From Zygnema cylindricum (taxonomy: Eukaryota > Streptophyta > Zygnematophyceae > Zygnematales > Zygnemataceae), in assembly GCA_037447655.1 (NCBI GenBank), contig JBBHKE010000856.1:10813-74812 (forward strand): a DNA stretch of 64,000 nt, given 5' to 3'. Below the pieces are notes generated by a model, which made no database searches, was not told the DNA's origin, and saw only the letters and a program-made list of their open reading frames with translations. Position numbers and translations under genes: made by a program. Positions 22,441 through 32,966 of the stretch are shown here, piece after piece (the first letter of the stretch is position 1; every line of letters starts with the position of its first letter).

Positions 22441-23686
22441 TTTCTCCAACCCATCTTTCATAAGGTGTCATACCTTTGATTGCTGATGTGATTACTCTGT
22501 TTTTAATGTAATTTGCACAGTTCATGGCTTCTGCGCAAAATCTCTTTCGTATTTTCTTGTCAGCCAACATAGTGCATACACTATCTCTTAGTGTTCGATT
22601 TAGCCTTTCTGCTACACCATTTTGTTCCGCATTATGTGGTACAGTTTTCTGGTGTTGAACTCCCTCATCTCTTAAGTATTCCTCAAATTTGTTAGAGGTA
22701 TACTCTCCCCCATTATCACTCCTTATTCTCTTAATGGTGGTTCCATGCAACCTCTCAATCCAAGCTTTGTATTCTTTGAAGTAAGTTGGTGTTTTTGACT
22801 TTGTTTTTAGAAAATAAAATCTAGAGTATCTAGACCAATCATCAGTGATTGTCAACATATATCTTTTCCCTCCAACTGAGGGTACCCTTGCTTTTCCCCA
22901 GATATCTGTGTGGATCAAATCTAGTACTTTTTCACCCCTATATGTGGCGGCTTTAGGAAAAGGAAGTCTATGAGTTTTTCCTTGGGCACAACCACTACAA
23001 TCATCCACCATTTCATTATCACTAAACTGAATAACTTCTACCACCCCCAGCTTCTGCATCTCCCTCAACCTATCAAAATGCACATGCCCCAACCGCTTAT
23101 GCCAAATCATCAATTTTGGGACACCAACATAGTAAGCATTCTTCTTTTCATTACTCAGGTTAAGCCTAAACATTCCTTGGCTACCCTTATCTGCAGTGAA
23201 GTAAACTTCATCCCAATACTTGGCTGTAAAAACTCCCTTTCTAGTGAAAGTATCAAACTCTTTGTCATCTAACACAGATGTAGAAACTAGATTTTTACTC
23301 AGCTGAATAATATAGAGCACATCTGAGAAAGTGAGAATAGAAGTCTTACCCCCCACTAAAACTTTTAGGTCAACTGATCCCACTAGATCTGTAGTAAAAA
23401 TTCTCCCATCCCCATACTCTATTTCTACAGTAAGGATTTTCCTTAGTTGAGTGAAGAGGTCCTTGTCACGACACATATGCATGGATGCACCTGAGTCGAT
23501 GATCCATCCTTCCTGTGGAGCTTTTCGAATTGCTCCAAGGGCACACTTTTGTCTCCGAGGGATCTCCTTCTCCTCCAGACTCTTGTCAAGAAAAAGCTCC
23601 CCATCCTCCTCAGAGGACTCGTCCTCGGTGTCTCTTGTCACCTTTGTGACCAAAAGTTCCTTTTTCTTCCCTCCGAAAGAACTCTC
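22391..23686 (-). pseudogene. Element C protease and integrase
   Basis: 420 open codons plus a short in-frame lead. Protease motif WIIDSGASMHMC (near 23490); zinc finger HKRLGH ... CSGC; integrase D (HTDIWGK), second D (RSDNGGEY) and Glu (GVAERLNRTL) all intact. The Trp of ITDDWSRYS is kept. A frameshift near 22440 ends the frame. A single TGA at 23687-23689 separates it from gag in the same frame. Confidence 0.88.
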
Positions 23687-24640
23687 TCATTGGTTCTCTT
23701 TGAGCCTTAGCTCCGATAGCTTGGCACAATCCGCAATAAAGTGCCCTGGCTTTTTGCAAAAATGACATAGGCCCTTTGGGGGCCTCGGTCCTCTAGGTTG
23801 GACTCTTTCTCTTTTGTATGGTTTTTTCGGTTCCGGTCTCCTCCTGTCTCCTCTGGCGGCTAGAGCTTGAACGCTCTTTCCACCCCCCTTGATCTCCATG
23901 GTATTTTCCAGCACAAGTATCATCCTTACCACTATATTCCACTTCCATGAACTATCAGTCATTTCTTGTACTCGGTACACTAAGTTCTCATACTCGTCTG
24001 GTAACTTCATAATGAGAGTGTTTTCTTTCATTTTCATTGTGCCAGTCAAACCAGCACTTTCCATCTCCATATACAAACAAGAAAGATCATTGCAATAATC
24101 TAACATCTTTCCTCCTTTGTACGTGTAACTCACTAGCTTTTGCTCAACCAACTGGAGCTCGTGAATGGTACCAGCTCTATAGATCTCCACCAAACTTTCC
24201 CACAACTCCTCGGCCTTGTAAATATTAAGGTGAGAGGTGGCCAATGCTTGAGTGAGATGCCTTAGAATGAAGTTCTTGGCAACCATGTTTATGTCTTCCC
24301 ACATTTGAGCATCGTTCTCCACTGTCTTCACGGACGCCGCTCCTGGTGCCATGGCAATAGGGGTGAGGGGTGTCTCCTTCCCTTTCACCTTTTCGGACAC
24401 ATTGCTGTCCCCATCATCTGCCTCCTCCGCGGAAGCAGTCGCTGCTGCAGAAAACCTTACTGCTCCAAATCCTGGCAGAGTTCCCGAAGGTGGACGTTTC
24501 ACTTGTCCACTGACGATACCCCAGTATCGTTTTTCACACAAAGCTCCCATCATCATGGCTTCACAATAGATGAACCCATATCCATTTAAAGTGGGCACCC
24601 TAGAGGGTGGGCCCATAACCTGCAATTTTGTGTCCTCCAT
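23687..24640 (-). CDS. Element C gag, near-complete
   Basis: 317 codons from ATG at 24640. The first 20 bases of the ORF (MEDTKL) lie inside the 5' LTR, and the next codons run through the primer site (QVMGPP). Then comes a copia-type capsid domain (NFILRHLTQALATSH, LWESLVEIYRAGTI, YKGGKMLDYCNDL) and one intact zinc knuckle CHFCKKPGHFIADC near the C-terminus. The TGA at the end replaces a Gly codon of relatives (ENRGGG), so gag was probably fused to PR in the ancestor. This is one of the two best-preserved gag frames, with that of F. Confidence 0.85.
   Translation of the reverse strand: MEDTKLQVMGPPSRVPTLNGYGFIYCEAMMMGALCEKRYWGIVSGQVKRPPSGTLPGFGAVRFSAAATASAEEADDGDSNVSEKVKGKETPLTPIAMAPGAASVKTVENDAQMWEDINMVAKNFILRHLTQALATSHLNIYKAEELWESLVEIYRAGTIHELQLVEQKLVSYTYKGGKMLDYCNDLSCLYMEMESAGLTGTMKMKENTLIMKLPDEYENLVYRVQEMTDSSWKWNIVVRMILVLENTMEIKGGGKSVQALAARGDRRRPEPKKPYKRERVQPRGPRPPKGLCHFCKKPGHFIADCAKLSELRLKENQ
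24608..24620 (-). promoter_or_regulatory. Primer-binding site of element C (half-tRNA type)
   Basis: GGTTATGGGCCCA on minus, starting at the first base after the LTR. It is complementary to the initiator tRNA-Met anticodon arm. With the next two bases (CC) the match to the plant form is 15 of 15. It also encodes gag codons for V-M-G-P. Confidence 0.75.
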
Positions 24641-25313
24641 TGGACTACAGAATACAAGAAGCCTCTAGATAGTTGTTAACTAGCCCACTTTAACCCCACA
24701 GCCACTGCTGGCCAGGCAATCAAGCTGAAAATCTGAATGCACCCTTGTGCAGCCTTGACTCCCTTGAGTCAATGGGAAAAAGAATCTCTGAAAACGCCCA
24801 ACTAGGCGATAAGTTATGATGCAGTAAAAATGCCAATTTGTACAAACTCTCAAAGGGAGAGGTGACTACCTACCAAAATTTTCTAAGTCCTGATTCTCTC
24901 TAATAACTTCTATCTATTGAAGTACGGTTCAATCAGATTACTGTAACGTTCAAAAAGTACTACTGCCGGTGTACCTTTAGTACGGCCTACGACAAGGCTA
25001 TTAAGCGGACGCGTGTCCGCATTTCACTCGTGCGTACGTTCCTCGGAATTCCTATGACCGAATGTCATCTTTCCACGTGGCTCCAGGTCATGCCACGTCA
25101 CAAAACGCCAAAGTGACCACTCCGGGATTTCGGCGATGATGTGCGCCGTTGGATTTTATGTGAAACTTAATCTTAGCCGTAATAAATACTTGCGCGGCAT
25201 TTGTTTCACTGTCGAAACAAAATGCGTGGTATCCGTTTTGAATTACTATCTTCGATGTACTTTCTAAAACTGATCTATGTACATCGTAAACAGTTGTAGT
25301 TAAATGGATTTCT
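24621..25313 (-). repeat. 5' LTR of element C, U3 truncated
   Basis: It matches the solo LTR at 18499 from the TTGCA end up to GTAGTTAAATGGATTT, then breaks into methyltransferase sequence. It contains TACTACTGCCGGTGTACC and the GCCACGTCACAAAACGCC block typical of this family. Confidence 0.75.
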
Positions 25314-25705
25314 AAAGTTTGTAGAAAATACAGGATGCCAACCAACTCAAAAAATAATTTGGTGCGGGGATCGGCTAATCCAAGACCTTTCCCGGCCCGA
25401 GACATTCCCTGGCACTCCCATCCGCCAAAAACTAGATCGATTGGACCAATCTCCAGTAAGTGATCGTTGCCCACAATCCGAATGTCTTGTGGGAGGGCAA
25501 TATGCATATGCTCGTATGCAGATTTTGGTAACAAATGCGGGTATTGGGAATGCAACATATTACAATGATGTTATTGTGCTTTCCGTGCTAACGAATCAAT
25601 CTCAACCGAAAAATAAAATCGGATTAATAATCAATTCCGCAAACAGGCAACGAGGGAAGTGCCTATTCCAGCGAAAAGGTCCAAAATCACCAATCTGTTT
25701 GGATG
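25314..25705 (-). pseudogene. C5-cytosine DNA methyltransferase fragment (N-terminal half)
   Basis: On minus from about 25702, one frame reads through three hallmarks of C5 methyltransferases. Motif I is VILDLFAGIGTS (AdoMet-binding F-x-G-x-G), motif II is SVEID after a stop, and motif IV is GPIDLVFGGWECQGMS with the catalytic Cys; it continues AGKGLGLADPRTKLFFELV. The Pro of the usual P-C-Q is Glu here. Two in-frame stops lie between motifs I and IV. The frame is cut at 25313 by the LTR of element C, so motifs VI-X and the target-recognition domain are missing. It lies about 100 codons after the protease of a gypsy-type Gag-PR on the same strand, so it is probably a retroelement-borne enzyme. 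It is not functional as it stands. Confidence 0.75.
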
Positions 25706-25824
25706 AGGGTTTCAATTGGACCGGATTCTAATTAATGGGAAGAAACCCAGAAGAGTCTGTAGGGACTGGGATTGTGGGAGAGACCGGAGAAAGTGTAATT
25801 GACAAGGTTTGGTTATAGATTTGG

Positions 25825-28113
25825 TCAAATTCCCTCGTATCTATAAGAAAAACTTGGGTCACTAAAAATTTTTGGTAAGGAAGAACTATCGGACAAAATT
25901 TCTTCTGCTGACAATGAATGAAATATTTCAGCCCCCACCGAATTCCCTGAAAATACAGGTATGGATGTGGCCGAATTTGCCATAATAGGCATGGGCTTCC
26001 TAGCGGAAATTTGCGGAATGCAGATTTTGCGTTCCGAGAAGTTAGTGGGCCTATAAGAAAATGTCTGATCATGCATGTCAACTCCACCCCTTACTCGAAA
26101 TATAACGTCCTGTCCCACTAGGCATTCATAGTCACTACATTAAGTGACCAGAGCGTGAACCGAGATCTCAGCAAAATCTGTGGTCGTTCCATTCTGGAAC
26201 CTGAAAACGAGTGGTTCCTTAGTGATTCTTAGGACTCGCTCGGTTGTACCCGCTGATGTTAACAACCGAGTAGAAGTGGATTGAAGCTTGTCCGGAGTCA
26301 GACCAAGCTTGAGTGCAAAGCTAGAGCCCAATATCACCGGCTTTGCACCCGTATCCATGAGGGGCAGGGAAAGGGCTATACCATTGATCAACAATGAGCC
26401 CTTCCCATTATCCAAAAAGCTGATGTGAGGATCGAGGGAATTTCGCTCCTCTATGGAAATAGGCTGAATAGCAGCCAGGATTCTGTGTAGCTGAAGTGCT
26501 TGTAACGCGGCAGCTGCAGCTGAGCTATCAGACGTAAAGGAGATAGGAGAGATTTTTGGTGAATCTGAAATCATAGTGGATAGAATGCACAAGCGTTCTT
26601 TTACGCGGTGTGCCTTGTGTATAGTTCGATCCACTATGTTGAGAGCTTCAGCTGCGATGGATGAAGCGGTTTCGGGTAAGGGAGGAGAAAGCTCTTTAGT
26701 GAATGACAAAGGAATTCGTGTGTTAAGAGTTTTACTGTCACGGCTGTGATCAGTTGAACCTTTGTCGAACGTAACATCTCGTTGTTGGATGGTGGAATCT
26801 CGTAAGATTCGACCTGCCAACGTGGGCATGTGTACAACCGTGCGAGCCATGCCAGTAAATTGTGGTTTCATTTGAGTCATGAAGGCTGCGAATTGTTCTT
26901 TCATCATAGCCGCCATTTGCTCTTGCATTTCTAAACGCTCTCTCTCTCTTCGAGATACCTTAGGTGGAGTGGTGTCCTTCTCCGGTTCTTTAACCGGTTG
27001 AACCAATTTTGCGGATCGAGCGGGAATGCCACCATTTTTAATTTGGTTCTGATAGGAAAATTCTGGGTTCTTTATATGACAACGTTGGACGTAGTGTCTG
27101 GTTTGTTTGCAATGTGTACAGGTAACTGTTTTGTTTGGACACATTCGGGCATCATGCCCCGTCCTCCCGCATCGAAAACATAATCGGTTTCCAGGAGCAA
27201 CAGGTGGGGTTCCCATGGCCGGGACTTTAGGGGGCCGATTGTTAAGACAAGGATTGTTCCATGGTGGAACAATCGGTTCTTTCGGGACCCCTTTAGGACG
27301 GTCATTGGCTTCCCACCAACAATTTTGCATTTCGTATTCCACGGCATGCTGGGCGGCTTGGTCGAAAGTGAACTTCAAGCCGTACGTTTGAGTCAAGTGA
27401 CTCTGAATAAATTTCTTAGAGTGAGTGAGAAATTGTCCTACAAATTTTTGGACAGCTTCAACATCCGACATTAAGTCTGGCAATGCTTCACGAAGAGCTT
27501 CCATGCGAGCACGCATGGCAGGGGCGGTCTCTACTAACTTCCCTTCGAAGTTCAATAACTCCCGAACTTGGTCAGGGTTTTGCATACGGTATTCCGCTTG
27601 CAACATTTCAAACATGACTGAGAGCGGATCCAGTATAGGGATCGTCATTGCTGGTCGTGCAAGGATTCTAGCACGTGCGGCTATAGGAAATTGTTGCGGT
27701 ATTTCCGCAACTGCTGCTGTAATAACATCGCCGTTGAGATCGAGGACTTCCGCGATAGGCGGTTGGTATGGAATTTCTAGTTGTCCTATAAAAGCAGGAC
27801 TCCCAGCGAAAGACGGAGAAAACTCTGTCATCGCAAGTACTGTATCATACTTGCGAGAATAAAGACTAAGGGCTAAACCGCGAAGGTAACGGCCTAAAAG
27901 AGAGAAAGCAACCTGTAGGTCGAACCGATCTTGGTACCGAAATGCAAGATCACGAATTTCGGTATCAAATAGCATTCGAAAATGCGATAAAGTCATGGTG
28001 TCCTTCATTCCTGAAATAAGAAATGAAGGCGCCCCCCTCCCTCGGATGTGAAAGCCATTTCCAATAATGGAATGCTTGGGGATAAATTTGGATTGGTAAT
28101 TTGCGGAAACCAA
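25825..28113 (-). pseudogene. Ty3/gypsy-type Gag-protease polyprotein
   Basis: 657 open codons (28113-26140), then an in-frame TAA, then 97 more codons in the same frame to 25825. The likely start is ATG at 28008 (MKDTMTLSHFRM), preceded by TTCTTATTTCAG, which resembles a 3' splice site. Order: capsid-like region (residues ~40-280), two zinc knuckles CFRCGRTGHDARMC and CTHCKQTRHYVQRC, a Lys/Glu-rich and Met/Gln-rich linker, and a retropepsin-like domain with PLMDTGAKPVILGSSFALKLGL. After the TAA the frame gives YECLVGQDVIF, the usual C-terminal protease signature, so the TAA is a mutation inside protease. RT, RNase H and integrase are not found downstream. Confidence 0.8.
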
Positions 28114-29189
28114 AAAGATAATGAATCGGAATCCGACCCGTCAAGGGAATCGTGGTCAGATTCCTCTTCAAAAAATGTGGAAGAGATTGATGATAAGGAA
28201 GATACTGCGGTGAGAGTGGATCGAACCGAAGGGGAAATTTGACCCGAGATATTTAGGGAAGGATGGTCCAAAAGACTAGATAAATCTGATGGTCCGGATT
28301 CCGTGGGCCTAAATGAGGCCGACGATCGAGTGGTTCCGACAGGATAATCAAGATTATCCAATCGGTGGGCATAAAAATGATAACACCAAATGATGACCAG
28401 ATAACAAAACTGATCTATCCGATATGCTTCAAATGCCAGGCCACACCATTTTTTTGTCCAATCAACCAATCAATCTCTAACAGAGCCTCGATGGCCAGAT
28501 CTATCAGGAAGCCGTATTACCAAAACCTTTTATATTGCAAACAAGGGGACAAGGCCGAAGGGCCAGATCTATAAAGGCAAATAACTTACTATCCAAGCAC
28601 TCCCAAGTGCAGATCTAAAGCGGCACAATCCAAAAAACGTGCTAACCAATGCCTCCAACGGCAAGATCTATGGAAGAAATCCCACTTCGGTCAAAGCAAA
28701 CTCAGCCAAGGCCACTCAGGGCCAGATAGCAAGCAAGGAAAGATGGAAAAATGCAATGCTCAATACAAGTGGATTAACACTAATCCACTCCAAACATGAT
28801 CCCTCTATAAGATCAACCAACTACCTTAACACGCGTCTGTATCCGCAAGGCATCGTGATACTTACATAACACTCTTAGCAAACTGGTGATTGGCAAGGGT
28901 GAACTGCGGTTGTTCGCTACAACCAAAGTTTTGTAGGGCTCCCAATAACGAATACGCTCCACTAACTTCACTCCTTAGTGAAGTATGTCTCAATGTGAGC
29001 AAACGATGCTCAAGATATATAACAAAGAAAATGGGGAAAACAAAAACCAAATACTTAAGTTAGTGTAGTATATCGTTGGCCGAAAATTGGCCAATAAGAT
29101 AAAACGTCAACTAACAAGCAAATGGTAATTATAAATGTAATGCTAATTATAGATATTTTTAGAAATGTATCTATAAATATATATCTTTG

Positions 29190-29220
<31 letters not shown>

Positions 29221-29302
29221 TTTTAATATTTTTGTTTTTTTTTTCTTTAAATAAAAAGAAAACCGAAATTGAAATAAAATCAAATAGGCGAGAAAAGAAA
29301 AG
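28114..29302 (-). other. Leader / gag-upstream region of the gypsy-type element
   Basis: Between the gag start and the LTR-like repeat. One minus frame (28005-28469) is Ser/Asp-rich (EEESDHDSLDGSDSDSL) and overlaps the gag start in another frame; it may be a decayed Gag N-terminus or chance. A (TA)n tract lies at 29191-29217. No other gene. Confidence 0.4.
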
Positions 29303-29899
29303 ACACAATTTTCGAGTGCACGAATACTAAGCCGATGGATGACCACTAGGCCCCACGGTCTATTTATATTCTTTGCAGGAGTTATCTTTATCGAGAATAA
29401 TGTGAATTTATACTTAAATAAAAGGAATCAAAACATAAACAACCGAGAAAGATAAATAAAAACTGAAAATGACAATATGCCCAACACCTATGAGGTTTGA
29501 GATAACCAAACTCAAAAGATGCGCAAAAGCCAAATAGAAATAAATAGACAATCTCAAGAAATAAAACAACAAATCAATAATCCCAACATGCAATTTCCAC
29601 TCTAATTAAAATTCAGCCACAGCCAGGGAAAGAAGTTTGTGTTGTGAGATCGCGGTCGAAATCCACTCAAAAGGACGAGAAAAGTGAAGGGAAACCGTGT
29701 AGGTCTTGGCCGAAGCCGTATAGATTAATATGTAAGGCTTTACAAGATATTGATAATGTAATGGAAAACTAGACGCTTCACGCAAAGGCAGAAAATGGCC
29801 TCTAAGCTGTCCGGACAATTTTACAAAATAAAAAGATGGCTGCAAAAAATCCTCAATACTGAAAAATAAATAAATAATTCCTGCACTCGAAAATTGTGT
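29303..29899 (-). repeat. LTR-like repeat of the gypsy-type element, copy 2 (probable 5' LTR)
   Basis: Upstream of the Gag-PR frame on its own strand, with a TATA context (GAATATAAATAGACC near 29365 on minus) about 1.2 kb before gag. It matches 17920-18496. It is bounded by an 18-bp perfect inverted repeat, ACACAATTTTCGAGTGCA at 29303-29320 and its complement at 29882-29899. Such long inverted ends are unusual for an LTR. Confidence 0.55.
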
Positions 29900-30189
29900 G
29901 CAGCAAATGTTCTGAAATGAACTAAGTAAAAAAAAACTACGCGTAGTGAAAACAGGCCAATCATAGTACAGCGTGCTATGTAAACATTTGCGTCCAGTTT
30001 GGATTCAGCCAATAGGAAGCCGAAATCCTATGTCCTACGTTACTGAATCTATAACCTACGGATTAAAACCCTTCCTAATGCGTGAACCTCCAAATGGTTC
30101 ACGACTTTTGAATGTCCAATTGCGTCACTTCGTGAGAACTGACAGTGGCTTTGTCTGTCACATGCGTCAACGGTCCAGATGAGATATTA
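29900..30189. other. No gene recognised
   Basis: Unique-looking AT-rich DNA with short ORFs and no motifs. Confidence 0.35.
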
Positions 30190-30695
30190 CGAAAATCGTA
30201 TACTTTGCGTCGACGGTCGAGATTCTCCCTTACGCGAAATGATTCCAAATTGTCGTCGGCCAGGATTTCGGGAAATGAAAGTAGGTACGGTAGGACCGAA
30301 GGTACGATCCAATTTGTAGTCGCAGGAATTCCGAAAAAGGAAAGCCGTACGGTTTACGTGAAATCAACAAAGTAGCCGTCGACGGAAATCGCGGGCGATA
30401 GATGTTGTACGGCAAGATTATTTGCACCGACGTGAATTCAAATATGAGTCGTCAACGGAAAATCCGGGAAATAAAAACAAGTACGGCAAGACTGCAAGTA
30501 CGGTCCAATTTATGGCCGCGAGAATTCCGGTCAACGTAAGTCGTATAGTCAACGCGAAATAATCAAATCCACCGTCGACGGAAATCGCGGAAAATAAACG
30601 TCGTACGGAAGGACCGCGGGTATGGTCCAAATCATTATCCCGGAAATTACGGAAAATGTAGGTCGTATAGTACACGTCGTACGGTCCTGCGAAAC
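30190..30695. repeat. Degenerate tandem repeat, ~122-bp period
   Basis: Recurring blocks GTCGACGGAAATCGCGG, TACGGCAAGAC, GTACGGTCCAATTT and GAGAATTCCGG appear at about 30254, 30377, 30447 and 30571. The second unit is shortened to about 70 bp. The CGACGG/GTACGG richness sets it apart from its neighbours. ORFs here are translations of the repeat. Confidence 0.55.
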
Positions 30696-30774
30696 CCAAA
30701 TAACAACCAAATACAAATTAGTGTAGCGGCTGCCCGTCCTAACACCTAAATGTAAACAACTAAAATAGCCGACG

Positions 30775-31597
30775 AGATGCGGCATGACACATTGTAGAAA
30801 AAATCAAGAGAGGAAGCTTCCACAAAGACCGATGGCATAACAACAGTTTTGAAAGACAGTTACTTGCAAGATAGGGAAACAATAGACTTACAAATCTACC
30901 ACAGAGTAGATAACTTACAGAGGAATATACACACAAAGTTTCACCCAATTCAGCTCACATAACTATGAGGTATTCAGAGATGAAATTACATAAAACTGAC
31001 TGTCCAGTTTTCATATCATTTGTTCCTAAACTCCAAAATATACTAAGTCCTACTTTATATTGAAACTATACTAAACTGTACAAGGGCATACCAGCCGTAC
31101 GTCTAACAACAATACCGTGAGTATACTTGTGTACACAAAGTATGTCATAAATCAAGCATTATACACTAATCAACTAATTCACTACAAACAGAATTTTGTT
31201 CTAACAAATATTTACACCGACAATCAAATTCACGATAATAGAGAAAAGTTATCTTGATCTAGTCATGCCTCGTCAAGAGTTGTGGCGTCAAGTGTCAGCC
31301 GTCCGATCACCAAATTCGGCACTGTGGATGTGCTTTCAAGAGTCACGTGGTCCTTACTGAATGTATGTATGTCCACGGAGGACATACTCACGTATTATTT
31401 GCAGCAGACGACGGGTGTCCCTAGTGTGACTGAACCATGAACTTCCAATTTCACTCTCACACTAATTTTGGCAAATAATGAACCGGACTGACCCAAAGAT
31501 AAACTGAGTCCTGAACAACTCTATCTCTCTCACAACCCGGAAATAAAAAGGACTAAAGCTTTCCAAAAACAATTGAAGGTTCAGTGTATACAATGTC
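30775..31597 (-). mobile_element. LTR and leader fragment of an E-type copia element
   Basis: On minus: TTTCCTTTTTATTTCC... through CGTACGGCTGGTATGCCC to GGACTTAG near 31048, then a leader like that of E (ATTTCATCTCTGAATACCTC and TGTGTGTATATTCC blocks). No coding region remains after it. Confidence 0.55.
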
Positions 31598-31954
31598 ACT
31601 CAAAGACATGCGACGTGACAAATAGTTGCAAAAAAATAACGTGCGATAACATGGATTGAAGACGTTGATAACCGTCACACAAATTCTGGACCTACATAAT
31701 CGTCACAAACATAAGTAGTGATTTCATTTTTAAGCATTGGGAATGACACTCTATGGGGTCCATTCCCCTAAAGAATTCGCAGATCCAAAGAAGCTTATCT
31801 AGTTAGTGCCGACTCCAAGTTGATACAAACCCAAATGATTGATCCCTTGACAATGAGAACCTCAATAGAACTTCACCCATGTGAAATAAGACTTTCCGTA
31901 TGCTCTGTTCCACTACAGAATGCAAAGCTATAATATGAGTTTTAGACACATTCA
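31598..31954. other. No gene recognised
   Basis: An 83-codon minus frame (31803-32054) runs partly into the next LTR and shows no copia motif. Otherwise nothing recognisable. Confidence 0.3.
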
Positions 31955-32966
31955 CCCACTTTGACTTTCCCTTAGTTATGCAGTCACCCTCGCAGGCAAA
32001 GACTTTGACCAACGACACCCATGTAAAGCATGGACTCCCGTGAGTCCGCAGCAAAACGAATCTCTGAATTTGCTCCTTTGAGCAGTAACTTATGAATGGT
32101 CAAAAATGACATTTTACATAGAGCTCTCTCGAAGAGAAGTGGCTACCTACTAAATTTTCTAAGTCCCATCTCTTTCTAAAAACTCTATCTACTGACGTAC
32201 GACACTAATCACAATACCATATTGTATAGAAAAATACAGGTGTCGGTGTACTTTCTCTACGGCCATCGTACGACATGGCCAAAAAGTCGACACATGTCAT
32301 ATCCAGATTTGTTGCCGTAATCTCTGGAATTGCTGCAATCCAATGTGATTGTGCCACGTGTCATTTGACGTGGCGATGACCGAAAACCGCCAAAACGCCC
32401 ATTCAGCAATCTTGGCATCTATCGCGACTGTTCGATCAAGATTGTCTTTTAAATCCAGCTATCGAAAAATCAATGTGCGGTATTTGTTTTGCTCTCGAAA
32501 CAAATGTGCGTTATTCATTTAGTGCAGTATCGTACGCCCTTCATACATATAAACTGTGTCTATGTTACATGTCTATTCGCGCCGTTAAATGAATTTATGT
32601 CATTTTCCTTTTTAAAATACTTATCGATTCCCACATATCTCAGCATTGATCTTAGTCTATAAGATAAAGCTTTCGACTAAAGGTGATTTGACGGACGGTA
32701 GGTACCATAATCAAATCCTGGGTCCGTCAAATACCTTTTGGCAAATCTACCTAGATTCTACTATCTGTCTCTCTAGGCAGCTTAGGCAGCCATGACTCTA
32801 GCTCCCTCTCTAGCCTTTAGTGACTACGACAAGTGTGGGGGTTAGAGAGAGGAGTTTAAAGGTAGACTGCCTCCGCTTTTTTTCTATTTCACCCTAGAAA
32901 AAAATATCCTAAGAAAAACATTATTATCTACACATAATAGACCTAGAAAATACACATATTTCAACA
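31955..32966 (-). repeat. Copia LTR, minus orientation, 3' end worn
   Basis: It ends CATATTTCAACA on plus (TGTTGAAATATG on minus) and follows the family-1/2 plan: GAGTCCGCAGCAAAACGAATC near 32042, the GCCACGTGTCATTTGACG block near 32353, the tRNA-like boxes (TTAGTCTATAAG; AATCAAATCC) near 32650-32725, and AGTGACTACGACAAGTGTGGGG near 32819. No internal region is attached. Confidence 0.65.

Larger units (their letters stand above)
21925..25313 (-). mobile_element. Ty1/copia retrotransposon C, truncated at both ends
   Basis: Minus strand: part of the 5' LTR (24621-25313), primer site, gag, PR, IN and the IN-RT spacer, then an abrupt end near 21925 (reading SSKRLQEKR). RT, RNase H and 3' LTR are absent. 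The 5' LTR stops at 25313 inside the methyltransferase fragment, losing about 330 bp of U3. Coding quality is better than in A or D. Confidence 0.85.

Noticed and set aside
23687-23689. Programmed stop readthrough between gag and protease
   Set aside because: C has TGA in place of a Gly codon, A has TAA in place of a Gln codon further on, and D and F have frameshifts. The breaks differ in kind and place, so they look like independent decay.
25088-25313. C-terminal part of the methyltransferase ORF as genuine protein
   Set aside because: This half is antisense copia LTR sequence (it matches the solo LTR at 18499), so only residues before 25314 belong to the enzyme.
29191-29217. Possible origin or regulatory AT tract
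   Set aside because: A plain TA microsatellite next to T runs, with nothing else supporting a function.
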